From: Lacticaseibacillus manihotivorans DSM 13343 = JCM 12514
GTDB taxonomy: Bacteria > Bacillota > Bacilli > Lactobacillales > Lactobacillaceae
Assembly (NCBI RefSeq): GCF_001435035.1
Contig: NZ_AZEU01000273.1
Span: 1-33,299 of the forward strand
Length of the DNA: 33,299 bases
Direction: 5' to 3'
The notes beneath the pieces were generated by a model. The model was given only the letters and a program-made list of their open reading frames with translations. It was not told the origin of the DNA and did no database searches. Of the stretch, positions 17,446-25,909 are shown piece by piece. Made by a program: the position numbers and the translations under genes. Numbering within the stretch: the stretch's first letter is position 1; each line of letters opens with the position of its first letter.

Positions 17446-17471
17446 TAGCACTGTATTCAAATGAGTGCTAA
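17445..17471. promoter_or_regulatory. CIRCE element (HrcA operator) at clpP
   Basis: TTAGCACTG-N9-GAGTGCTAA differs from the CIRCE consensus TTAGCACTC-N9-GAGTGCTAA in one base. It spans the predicted transcription start and ends 28 nt before the start codon. With the CtsR box this makes clpP a dual heat-shock target. Confidence 0.9.
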
Positions 17472-17499
17472 TCCACACGCGATTAAAGGGAGGAATACT

Positions 17500-18090
17500 A
17501 TGTTAGTACCAACAGTCGTTGAACAAACCAGCCGTGGCGAACGTGCCTACGACATTTACTCACGCTTACTCAAAGACCGGATCATCATGTTATCCGGGGA
17601 AATCAATGACCAAGTCGCCAACTCCATCATCGCGCAATTGCTGTTCTTGGATGCGCAAGATTCCGACAAGGACATTTATTTATACATCAACAGCCCAGGT
17701 GGTGTGATCACTTCCGGCTTGGCCATTTTGGACACGATGAACTTGATCAAGTCCGACGTCCAAACCATTGCGATCGGGATGGCAGCTTCCATGGCTTCTG
17801 TACTGTTAGCAGCCGGGACCAAAGGCAAGCGTTTTGCTTTGCCACACTCTGAAGTCTTGATTCACCAACCACTTGGCGGCGCACAAGGCCAACAAACTGA
17901 AATCGAAATTGCCGCTGAACAAATCTTGAAGGCCCGGTTGAGCTTGAACAAGATCTTGTCTGATGCCACTGGCAAGTCGATGGATCAAATCAAAGCTGAC
18001 ACTGAACGTGATCATTACTTGACTGCGCAAGAAGCCAAGGATTACGGTTTGATCGATGACATTTTAGTACAAAAAGCTGATCAAAAGTAA
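17500..18090 (+). CDS. clpP: ATP-dependent Clp protease proteolytic subunit
   Basis: Serine peptidase that forms a tetradecameric barrel and degrades proteins fed in by Clp ATPases, the main cytosolic quality-control protease. The catalytic triad is intact: Ser97 (GMAASMAS), His122 (VLIHQPLGG) and Asp171 (ERDHYL). 196 residues is standard. ATG 17500 is used, since GGGAGG at 17488-17493 lies 6 nt upstream; a frame extending back to 17461 would translate the CIRCE element and is rejected. The gene is monocistronic, ends in a terminator, and is controlled by adjoining CtsR and HrcA sites. Confidence 0.98.
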   Translation: MLVPTVVEQTSRGERAYDIYSRLLKDRIIMLSGEINDQVANSIIAQLLFLDAQDSDKDIYLYINSPGGVITSGLAILDTMNLIKSDVQTIAIGMAASMASVLLAAGTKGKRFALPHSEVLIHQPLGGAQGQQTEIEIAAEQILKARLSLNKILSDATGKSMDQIKADTERDHYLTAQEAKDYGLIDDILVQKADQK

Positions 18091-18101
18091 TTTACTATAG
18101 A

Positions 18102-18131
18102 AGCGAGACATCTGCGGATGCCTCGTTTTTT
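18102..18131 (+). terminator. Intrinsic terminator after clpP
   Basis: Stem AGCGAGACATC / GATGCCTCGTT (one mismatch, one G-T pair) with a TGCG loop, followed by a T run. Confidence 0.85.
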
Positions 18132-18137
18132 GTATGA

Positions 18138-18250
18138 GCGTTTTTTGAAGCGGGCTTAGGCGGACGGATAGCCTAGCATTGGGCTTTGGGTCGTGCTTTG
18201 ACCCGAAATCCGATGCGGAACTATGCGCTCGACGTTGCTTCAAAAAGCGC
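18138..18250. repeat. 113-nt strongly folded palindromic element
   Basis: A 14-bp outer stem (GCGTTTTTTGAAGC at 18138-18151 with GCTTCAAAAAGCGC at 18237-18250, one G-T pair) encloses two hairpins: TAGGC/GCCTA at about 18157-18175 and a 16-bp stem at 18177-18192 / 18200-18215 with one C-A mismatch and a 7-nt loop. No protein frame explains it. It starts 6 nt after the clpP terminator. Candidate structured RNA or small palindromic repeat; not identified. Confidence 0.5.
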
Positions 18251-18527
18251 GACGTGGATCAAATATACGATGACGAGATCGTTCGCCGAAGCTCAGAAAG
18301 ATTCTAGTGGGGCGAAACCCGTCCAACGATAAAAGTAAATTAGTTCATGCCCTTGATATAGATTTCGGTTAACCAAAGATGAAAACCGCGTGAGAGAAAA
18401 ACCGAACGCTTTCACGAAAATAAGAAAAAATCTTGACATCGAAAGCCTTTGCATCCCGAATAACCGCGACGTTTGTGAACAAAGCATTCCATTTGTGTGA
18501 AAGCGTGCGCCTTTCAGCGTAAATAAC
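18251..18527. other. Gene-free upstream region of cggR
   Basis: No supported gene. A TTGACA hexamer (18433-18438) has no good -10 partner. Two cre-like motifs share TGAAAGCG: on the minus strand at 18402-18414 and on the plus strand at 18498-18505, the latter part of an inverted repeat TGAAAG-N7-CTTTCA (18498-18516). They fit the CcpA box only partly, so carbon catabolite control of cggR-gap is possible but weakly supported. Confidence 0.3.
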
Positions 18528-18556
18528 TTGCACGCAATTTCAGGGATTGTTATAAT
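18528..18556 (+). promoter_or_regulatory. cggR operon promoter
   Basis: -35 TTGCAC (18528-18533), 17-nt spacer, perfect -10 TATAAT (18551-18556) preceded by TGT (extended -10). This is among the best sigma-A promoters in the window. Confidence 0.85.
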
Positions 18557-18671
18557 GGTGACGTTGGTAAGGGAGTACAGCGTTTGTCTGAGATTCCTAA
18601 TTTTTTTGCCTGACATGGGTCGGCTTACGACTACGTTGGACAGACAACGACCCACAGAAGAAGGATACGAC
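18557..18671 (+). promoter_or_regulatory. cggR leader with candidate CggR operator
   Basis: The 115-nt leader holds an inverted repeat TGGGTCG (18616-18622) / CGACCCA (18648-18654) and a second pair, TTTGTCTG near 18572 with CAGACAA at 18641-18647. In B. subtilis CggR binds between promoter and cggR and acts as a roadblock; these repeats sit in the same place. The exact operator is inferred. Confidence 0.45.
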
Positions 18672-19709
18672 ATGCAATCTGAATTCGCCTGGATCGAAGC
18701 AATCGCACCGGATCTTGTCGGCGTGGTCACCAAACGTTATCAGATTCTGCAATACATTAACTGGTTAGCCCCAGTTGGTCGGCGTACGTTGGCTGATCAA
18801 ATGAAAACCTCTGAAAGGGTTTTGCGAACCGAAACGGATTTTCTCCGGCAACTCGGCTTGATCGAAACTTCAAAGTCGGGCATGGTGCTGACTGGCAAAG
18901 GCCTCGACGTGTTCAAAGGTTTGGAAACGTTGATGAACCAGCTTCTCGGTTTCAAAGAAGACGAGAAGCGCTTAGCCGCAAAGCTGGGGATCGATCATTG
19001 TTTGATCGTCAACGGCGATGCGGACCAAAGCGTCAGAGTCCTCGATGAAATGGGGAAGCTCCTTGATTCCACCATGCAAGTGTTGCTGCCAGCCGGGCGC
19101 CTCACGGTTGCAGTGATGGGCGGTTCGACGATGGCACGTGTTGCCGGACAATTGACCTATAAGCTGTCTGCTGGTCGCGAATTAACGTTCGTGCCGGCAC
19201 GCGGTGGGGTCGGTGAAGCGGTGGCGATTCAAGCCAATTCTGTGGCAGCCAGCATGGCAGAAGCGACTGATAGCCGTTTCAAAGTCTTGTACATTCCTGA
19301 AAATGTGAGTGAACAAACTTATCAACCCCTTTTAAAAGAACCTGCCGTCCAAGAAGTGTTACAAATGATTGACAATGCGCAGGTCGTGATTCATAGTATA
19401 GGTGATGCATTGGTGATGGCAAAACGTCGCGCGATGACACCAGAGGCCTTAAAGAAGTTGCAAGCACAACATGCAGTTTCTGAAACCTTCGGGACATTCT
19501 TCAATGCCCAAGGCGAGGTCATTTACAAGATCCCAAGAATCGGCTTAACGATCCCGGATCTTGATCATATTCCGTATGTGTTTGCCGTTGCCGGTGGTGC
19601 TTCCAAAGGCCCAGCAATTGCCGCGTACATGCACTCCGCACCGAGTCGGACGTGGTTGATCACGGACGTCGGTGCTGCAAATTCGATTTTAACTGGGGAG
19701 ACCCGTTAG
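18672..19709 (+). CDS. cggR: Central glycolytic genes regulator CggR
   Basis: SorC-family repressor of the lower-glycolysis operon; in B. subtilis fructose-1,6-bisphosphate relieves its repression. An N-terminal winged-helix region (about 20-78, including RRTLADQMKTSERVLRTE) is followed by the SorC sugar-phosphate-binding domain with VAVMGGSTMARVA, PARGGVGEAVAIQAN and IHSIGDAL. 345 residues is normal. ATG 18672 is used because AGAAGGA lies upstream at about 18659-18665; a longer frame back to 18528 would include the promoter itself. gap follows after 38 nt. Confidence 0.95.
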   Translation: MQSEFAWIEAIAPDLVGVVTKRYQILQYINWLAPVGRRTLADQMKTSERVLRTETDFLRQLGLIETSKSGMVLTGKGLDVFKGLETLMNQLLGFKEDEKRLAAKLGIDHCLIVNGDADQSVRVLDEMGKLLDSTMQVLLPAGRLTVAVMGGSTMARVAGQLTYKLSAGRELTFVPARGGVGEAVAIQANSVAASMAEATDSRFKVLYIPENVSEQTYQPLLKEPAVQEVLQMIDNAQVVIHSIGDALVMAKRRAMTPEALKKLQAQHAVSETFGTFFNAQGEVIYKIPRIGLTIPDLDHIPYVFAVAGGASKGPAIAAYMHSAPSRTWLITDVGAANSILTGETR

Positions 19710-19747
19710 AATAAAACTCTTTATTTCCTAAAGGAGGAAATTTTAGC

Positions 19748-20770
19748 ATGACTGTTAAAATTGGTATCAATGGTTTCGGCCGCATCGGTCGTTTGGCATT
19801 CCGTCGCATCTTCGAATTAGGCACTCAAAGTGACGACATCGAAGTTGTTGCGATCAACGACTTGACCAGCCCAGCAATGTTGGCTCATCTGTTGAAGTAC
19901 GACTCCACTCATGGCACTTTCCCGGGCGAAGTTTCCGCGACCGACAACGGTATCGTTGTTAACGGTAAGGAATACCGCGTCTATGCTGAACCACAAGCTC
20001 AAAACATTCCGTGGGTTAAGAACGACGGCGTTCAATACGTCCTCGAATGTACTGGTTTCTACACTTCTGCTGAAAAGGCCCAAGCTCACTTGGATGCCGG
20101 CGCAGAACGTGTCTTGATCTCTGCACCTGCTGGTAAGATCCGTACTATCGTCTACAACGTTAACGACAACGACTTAACTGCTGACGACAAGATCGTTTCC
20201 GCTGGTTCTTGCACCACTAACTGCCTTGCACCTATGGCTTACTTCTTGAACCAAGAATTTGGTATCGAAGTTGGTACTATGACTACGGTTCATGCTTACA
20301 CTTCCACTCAAATGCTTTTGGATGGCCCTGTACGCGGTGGTAACCTCCGTGCTGCTCGTTCCGCTGCTGTGAACACTATTCCTCATAGCACTGGTGCCGC
20401 TAAGGCTATCGGTATCGTTATCCCAGAATTGAACGGCAAATTACAAGGCCACGCCCAACGTGTCTCTGTTGTCGACGGTTCTTTGACTGAATTAGTTTCC
20501 ATCTTGAAGACTAAGAACGTCACTGCTGACCAAGTTAACGAAGCAATCAAGAAGCACACTGTTGATAACCCATCATTTGGTTACAACGCTGACCAAGTTG
20601 TTTCCTCTGACATCATCGGCACTACCTTTGGTTCTGTCTTCGATCCTACCCAAACTGAAGTTACCACTGCAGGTGACTACCAATTGGTTAAGACCGTTGC
20701 TTGGTACGACAACGAATATGGCTTCACTTGCCAAATGATCCGTACCTTGCTGAAGTTTGCTACTCTGTAA
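19748..20770 (+). CDS. gap: Glyceraldehyde-3-phosphate dehydrogenase, type I
   Basis: NAD-dependent glycolytic dehydrogenase making 1,3-bisphosphoglycerate. The Rossmann fold begins [16 protein letters not shown]; Asp38 in INDLT indicates NAD preference; catalytic Cys155 is in SCTTNC and His182 in VHAYTSTQ. 340 residues is standard. AAAGGAGGAAA precedes ATG 19748. Codon use is strongly biased as expected for a highly expressed gene. It is co-transcribed with cggR, and a very strong terminator follows, so much of the message probably ends here. Confidence 0.98.
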   Translation: MTVKIGINGFGRIGRLAFRRIFELGTQSDDIEVVAINDLTSPAMLAHLLKYDSTHGTFPGEVSATDNGIVVNGKEYRVYAEPQAQNIPWVKNDGVQYVLECTGFYTSAEKAQAHLDAGAERVLISAPAGKIRTIVYNVNDNDLTADDKIVSAGSCTTNCLAPMAYFLNQEFGIEVGTMTTVHAYTSTQMLLDGPVRGGNLRAARSAAVNTIPHSTGAAKAIGIVIPELNGKLQGHAQRVSVVDGSLTELVSILKTKNVTADQVNEAIKKHTVDNPSFGYNADQVVSSDIIGTTFGSVFDPTQTEVTTAGDYQLVKTVAWYDNEYGFTCQMIRTLLKFATL

Positions 20771-20806
20771 TCTCTGATTACTAAGTAGGCTTCAAGCGCT
20801 TTGAAG

Positions 20807-20838
20807 AGGGCGGAGGGAATTCTCCCTCCGCCCTTTTT
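20807..20838 (+). terminator. Strong intrinsic terminator after gap
   Basis: 12-bp perfect GC-rich stem AGGGCGGAGGGA (20807-20818) / TCCCTCCGCCCT (20823-20834), 4-nt loop, T run. It splits the glycolytic cluster into cggR-gap and pgk-tpiA-eno. Confidence 0.93.
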
Positions 20839-20849
20839 GCTTGAATGAG

Positions 20850-20979
20850 CACCGCGGCGTTTTTCTCGCGGTGTTTAGATGATCACACCATCTTCATGAT
20901 TTGATCATCTAAGCATCGTGGAAAAAATGCTGAATGGTGTTGTAATAAGATACATCCAATATTAGGAGGGTTTTATTCA
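20850..20979. promoter_or_regulatory. pgk upstream region with two inverted repeats
   Basis: A hairpin CACCGCG (20850-20856) / CGCGGTG (20867-20873) and a perfect 10-bp inverted repeat TAGATGATCA (20876-20885) / TGATCATCTA (20902-20911) precede a possible -10 TAAGAT (20946-20951) and the ribosome site. pgk therefore may have its own regulated promoter. The hexamers are weak. Confidence 0.45.
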
Positions 20980-22170
20980 ATGGCGAAATTAATCGTTTCC
21001 GACTTGGACGTCAAGGACAAAAAAGTTCTCGTTCGTGTCGACTTCAACGTGCCGATCAAAAATGGTGTTATCGGCGATGACAACCGTATCGTGGCTGCTT
21101 TGCCTACGATCCAATACATCATCGACAACAACGGTAAGGCAATCTTGTTCTCTCACTTGGGCCGTATTAAGACCGAAGAAGACAAGAAGGAATTGTCCTT
21201 GCGTCCTGTTGCAGAACGTTTAAGCGAATTACTCAAGAAGCCGGTTACTTTTGTACCAGCTACTCGCGGTAAAGAACTCGAAGATGCGATCAACAACATG
21301 AAAGACGGCGACGTTTTAGTTGTTGAAAACACTCGTTTCGAAGACCTTGACGGCAAGAAAGAATCCAAGAACGATCCTGAACTTGGCAAGTACTGGGCAA
21401 GCCTTGGCGACTTATACGTCAACGATGCCTTTGGTACTGCACACCGTTCCCATGCTTCCAACGTTGGGATCTCTTCCAACATGCCACAAGCAGCTGCAGG
21501 CTTCTTGATGGAAAAGGAAATCAAGTTCTTAGGCGATGCAGTTGAAAACCCTAAGCACCCATTCGTTGCCATCTTAGGTGGCGCGAAAGTTTCCGACAAG
21601 ATCGGCGTGATCTCCAACTTGATCGAAAAAGCTGACAAGATCCTCGTCGGTGGTGGGATGACTTATACCTTCTACGCAGCTAAAGGCTTGTCCATTGGTA
21701 AGTCCTTAGTTGAAACTGACAAGATCGACTTAGCTAAGCAAATCATCGCAGAAGCAGGCGACAAGTTAGTGCTGCCTGTTGATAACGTGGTTGCGACCGA
21801 ATTCTCCAACGACGCCCCTCATAAGGTTGTTGAAGGTGACATTCCTGATGGCTACATGGCATTGGATATCGGCCCTAAGTCTGTTGCAGAATTCAAAGAC
21901 GTTTTGAAGACTGCTAAGACGGTTGTTTGGAACGGCCCAATGGGTGTGTTCGAAATGTCCAACTATGCTAAGGGTACGCTCGAAGTCGGCGAAGCTCTCG
22001 GCGACTTGACTGATGCGACTACGATCATCGGTGGTGGTGATTCCACTGCTGCTGCTAAGCAACTTGGCATCGCACCTAAGATCACCCACATCTCCACTGG
22101 CGGTGGCGCTTCTCTTGAATACCTTGAAGGTAAGGAATTACCTGGTATCGCTGCTATCACCAACAAGTAA
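20980..22170 (+). CDS. pgk: Phosphoglycerate kinase
   Basis: Transfers the phosphate of 1,3-bisphosphoglycerate to ADP, the first ATP-yielding step of glycolysis. Signature [10 protein letters not shown] near the N terminus, the hinge-region GGAKVSDKI and the nucleotide-binding [13 protein letters not shown] near the C terminus are all present. 396 residues is full length. AGGAGGG lies 9 nt before ATG 20980. Codon bias is strong. tpiA follows after 84 nt without a terminator, consistent with one pgk-tpiA-eno message. Confidence 0.98.
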   Translation: MAKLIVSDLDVKDKKVLVRVDFNVPIKNGVIGDDNRIVAALPTIQYIIDNNGKAILFSHLGRIKTEEDKKELSLRPVAERLSELLKKPVTFVPATRGKELEDAINNMKDGDVLVVENTRFEDLDGKKESKNDPELGKYWASLGDLYVNDAFGTAHRSHASNVGISSNMPQAAAGFLMEKEIKFLGDAVENPKHPFVAILGGAKVSDKIGVISNLIEKADKILVGGGMTYTFYAAKGLSIGKSLVETDKIDLAKQIIAEAGDKLVLPVDNVVATEFSNDAPHKVVEGDIPDGYMALDIGPKSVAEFKDVLKTAKTVVWNGPMGVFEMSNYAKGTLEVGEALGDLTDATTIIGGGDSTAAAKQLGIAPKITHISTGGGASLEYLEGKELPGIAAITNK

Positions 22171-22254
22171 TTTTTCTCATGGCGACCTAGCCTGCTAGCG
22201 GCTTGGAAGTCTTTTGGAAAAATCACAACTGATTACTCAAAAGGAGATTTACAC

Positions 22255-23010
22255 ATGCGCACACCTATCATGGCCGGCAACTGGAAAATGAACAAGAATC
22301 CTAAGGAAACTGCAGAATTCTTGGACGGCGTTAAAGGCAAATTACCAGCATCAGACAAAGTTGAAACGATCATTGCAGCTCCTGCAATCGATTTGACGAC
22401 TTTAGTTGCTGGCGCAGAAGGCACACCTTTGAAGACTGCTGCTGAAAACAGCTACTTTGAAAACGAAGGTGCCTTCACCGGCGAAACTAGCCCTAAAGCG
22501 TTGAAGGAAATGGGTCTTGACTATGTTGTCATCGGCCACTCCGAACGTCGCGGCTACTTCCACGAAACCGACGAAGATATCAACAAAAAAGCTAAGGCCA
22601 TTCTTGCCAACGGCTTACTGCCAATCATTTGCTGTGGCGAATCTTTGGAACAACGCGAAGCCGGCCAAACTAACGACTGGATCGCTTACCAAGTTGCTGG
22701 TGCTTTAGTTGGCTTGTCTGCAGATGACGTTAAGAAGTCTGTCATCGCTTACGAACCAATCTGGGCCATCGGTACTGGTAAAACCGCTACTGCAGACCAA
22801 GCCCAAGAAGTTGTGGCTCACGTTCGCGCAACGGTTAAGAAGTTATATGATGCAGAAACTGCAGACGCTGTTCGTATTCTTTACGGTGGCTCTGTTAAGC
22901 CTGCTAACGTTAAGGAACTCATGTCCAAAGAAGATATCGACGGCGGCTTAGTCGGCGGTGCTTCCATGGATCCAGAATCCTTTGTTGCCTTGGCTAACTA
23001 CCAAGACTAA
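22255..23010 (+). CDS. tpiA: Triosephosphate isomerase
   Basis: Interconverts dihydroxyacetone phosphate and glyceraldehyde-3-phosphate. Catalytic residues are in place: Lys11 (GNWKMN), His95 (IGHSERR) and Glu167 ([11 protein letters not shown]), with the phosphate-binding loop YGGSVKP near the C terminus. 251 residues is normal. AAAGGAG precedes ATG 22255. It lies in the pgk-tpiA-eno run, and eno follows after 69 nt holding only a weak inverted repeat. Confidence 0.98.
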   Translation: MRTPIMAGNWKMNKNPKETAEFLDGVKGKLPASDKVETIIAAPAIDLTTLVAGAEGTPLKTAAENSYFENEGAFTGETSPKALKEMGLDYVVIGHSERRGYFHETDEDINKKAKAILANGLLPIICCGESLEQREAGQTNDWIAYQVAGALVGLSADDVKKSVIAYEPIWAIGTGKTATADQAQEVVAHVRATVKKLYDAETADAVRILYGGSVKPANVKELMSKEDIDGGLVGGASMDPESFVALANYQD

Positions 23011-23037
23011 TTTCAAACGTTTCACGTTCGAAATTAA

Positions 23038-24396
<1,359 letters not shown>

Positions 24397-24414
24397 TTCC
24401 TTGTAGTCTAACTC

Positions 24415-24451
24415 AAAAGGCCTCACACTGGACGCGGTGTGAGGCTTTTTT
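24415..24451 (+). terminator. Intrinsic terminator after eno
   Basis: Stem of about 13 bp (AAAGGCCTCACAC with GTGTGAGGCTTTT, one G-T pair) with an 8-nt loop, then T. Confidence 0.92.
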
Positions 24452-24600
24452 GTATTATGGAGACAATGATTTGGAGAGTTTGGCAAATCGCACCGGTTCT
24501 GCTCGGACACGGCAAGCGATTATTTCCTGATGGGGACTACGCACAGCGCTTGGACTTTGTTCATCACACGTAAATGGGTGAGTTAAGCGAGTTACATTTC

Positions 24601-24642
24601 AAAACAAAATAAAGACGCCGCATCGGATCGGATGGGTGTCTT
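24601..24642 (-). terminator. Terminator of the DUF3290-DUF421 unit (minus strand)
   Basis: On the minus strand AAGACACC pairs with GGCGTCTT across a GC-rich apex, followed by TATTTTGTTTT. The interval 24452-24600 between the two converging terminators holds no gene I can support. Confidence 0.65.
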
Positions 24643-24650
24643 GGTCTGAT

Positions 24651-25313
24651 TTAGGCCTGAGGTTTGAAGTGCGGCCGATCATAAGCGGCAATCAGCAAAT
24701 GGTTCTGGGTGTAAGTGGCCATGTAGACTTGTTTGGGCGCATAACCTTGATCGTGAAGTTGTTGAATCAACCAAGCTTCATCTTTATCGATCAACTTCAA
24801 GGCGTCTTCGTCGATGCGCCCATCCAAAATTACTGGCAGGCGCAAACCGGCATCTGCTTTGGTGATCACGGTGAGTTGACCATTACGTTCGAGAATTGCG
24901 CGACTGATTTCTGTGATGGCAGGGGCGCCGCTAGAACGCAATTTATCCGCTAACACATTGGCAGAAATTCCGGCTTTGCTGGCATTTTCGACTAAGACTT
25001 GGCCATTTTGAATCAAAAGTACCGGTTCGCCATCGATCAATTTGCGGAAAAAGGCATAGTGATTGCTCAAGTATTTGCTGATGACAACGATCAAGGTCCA
25101 AATGATCATGACATTGAGAAATTGCAAAATGGTGATGTCGGTGTTGTAGATCACGCCGCCGATAATCCCCCCAAGGACAAAGTTTTGCAGTTGATCGACG
25201 ATGGTATTTGGCGCGAGATTGCCACGGCCGGTGAGTTGAATCTGGGCGATAAAGACAATAAAGCCGAGCAATAGTTTAATCGCTGTGGATAAGTATAAGT
25301 CTTGTAAGATCAT
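24651..25313 (-). CDS. DUF421 (YetF/YcaP-type) membrane protein
   Basis: 220 residues: two or three N-terminal transmembrane helices (about 8-28, 45-60, 65-82) followed by a cytoplasmic alpha/beta domain of about 130 residues, the DUF421 arrangement seen in B. subtilis YetF/YdfS. The family is unassigned biochemically, though Bacillus members have been tied to the spore envelope. Conserved pattern LTGRGNLAPNTIVDQLQNFVLGGIIGG is seen in part. Its ribosome site lies inside the end of the DUF3290 gene, 3 nt upstream, so the two are translationally coupled and probably act together. Confidence 0.85.
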   Translation of the reverse strand: MILQDLYLSTAIKLLLGFIVFIAQIQLTGRGNLAPNTIVDQLQNFVLGGIIGGVIYNTDITILQFLNVMIIWTLIVVISKYLSNHYAFFRKLIDGEPVLLIQNGQVLVENASKAGISANVLADKLRSSGAPAITEISRAILERNGQLTVITKADAGLRLPVILDGRIDEDALKLIDKDEAWLIQQLHDQGYAPKQVYMATYTQNHLLIAAYDRPHFKPQA

Positions 25314-25316
25314 GGG

Positions 25317-25781
25317 CTAATCCTCGATGTAGGTGACGTGATCAGAAACCAAATGCGTATGATTCAGTTGGTAACTTTTGCCATTTGGGTCAACGGTGAT
25401 CACATAAGTTTGTTTGCGGTCACGCTTGAGTTGAATCAGTAACCCTGAGTACACACTTTTATCGCTGGCATAAACTTGCGAGGGTTTCAGGTGTTCATTT
25501 TTGGCGATACTGGTCAACAAGGTGGTGACGGCTTGGGAGTTTTTCAACGCGCTGCGGTTGGCTTGGACATCGCGCGCTTGAATGCCGATGGTTAATAAGA
25601 CGATCAATTCAATGATGATCAATAAGTCGCGATACTTGGTCAAGTTGCGATCGCGCAGGCGCACGATGAAGTAGCCGGCAATCAAGGTGATGCCGATCCC
25701 GATGATAATGTAGCGCATGATCCCTGGCCAAAAGGCTTGTTGGCTAAGCGCGTGATAGCTGTAAAAAGTGGTGGTTTGCAT
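25317..25781 (-). CDS. DUF3290 membrane protein
   Basis: 154 residues with two transmembrane helices near the N terminus (about 20-38 and 48-66) and a soluble C-terminal domain; matches the DUF3290 family that usually travels with DUF421 genes in lactobacilli. Function unknown. ATG at 25781 (minus strand) follows AAAGGAG; a longer frame reaching 25865 would cross the promoter region and is rejected. First gene of the two-gene minus-strand operon, divergent from the ClC gene. Confidence 0.8.
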   Translation of the reverse strand: MQTTTFYSYHALSQQAFWPGIMRYIIIGIGITLIAGYFIVRLRDRNLTKYRDLLIIIELIVLLTIGIQARDVQANRSALKNSQAVTTLLTSIAKNEHLKPSQVYASDKSVYSGLLIQLKRDRKQTYVITVDPNGKSYQLNHTHLVSDHVTYIED

Positions 25782-25811
25782 AATGGCTCCTTTCATCGAC
25801 TGACTAAAATT

Positions 25812-25817
25812 ATTATA
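25812..25817 (-). promoter_or_regulatory. -10 box of the DUF3290-DUF421 operon
   Basis: TATAAT on the minus strand, about 30 nt before the DUF3290 start. The -35 is T-rich and poor. Confidence 0.5.
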
Positions 25818-25872
25818 CGACTTTTCAATCCCATGAAAAATAAAGCGAGTTTTTCCTGTCAGCACACTTCTT

Positions 25873-25881
25873 TGCTATAAT
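25873..25881 (+). promoter_or_regulatory. Extended -10 promoter of the ClC gene
   Basis: TGCTATAAT (TGn plus TATAAT at 25876-25881), 28 nt before ATG 25910. An upstream ATG at 25880 lies within this box and cannot be the start. Confidence 0.65.
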
Positions 25882-25909
25882 GAAAACAACAAGTATCATG
25901 GGGGCAAAC

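Noticed and set aside
24452-24600. Possible small gene between the converging terminators
   Set aside because: No frame with a ribosome site and plausible composition was found; GC-richer spacer only.
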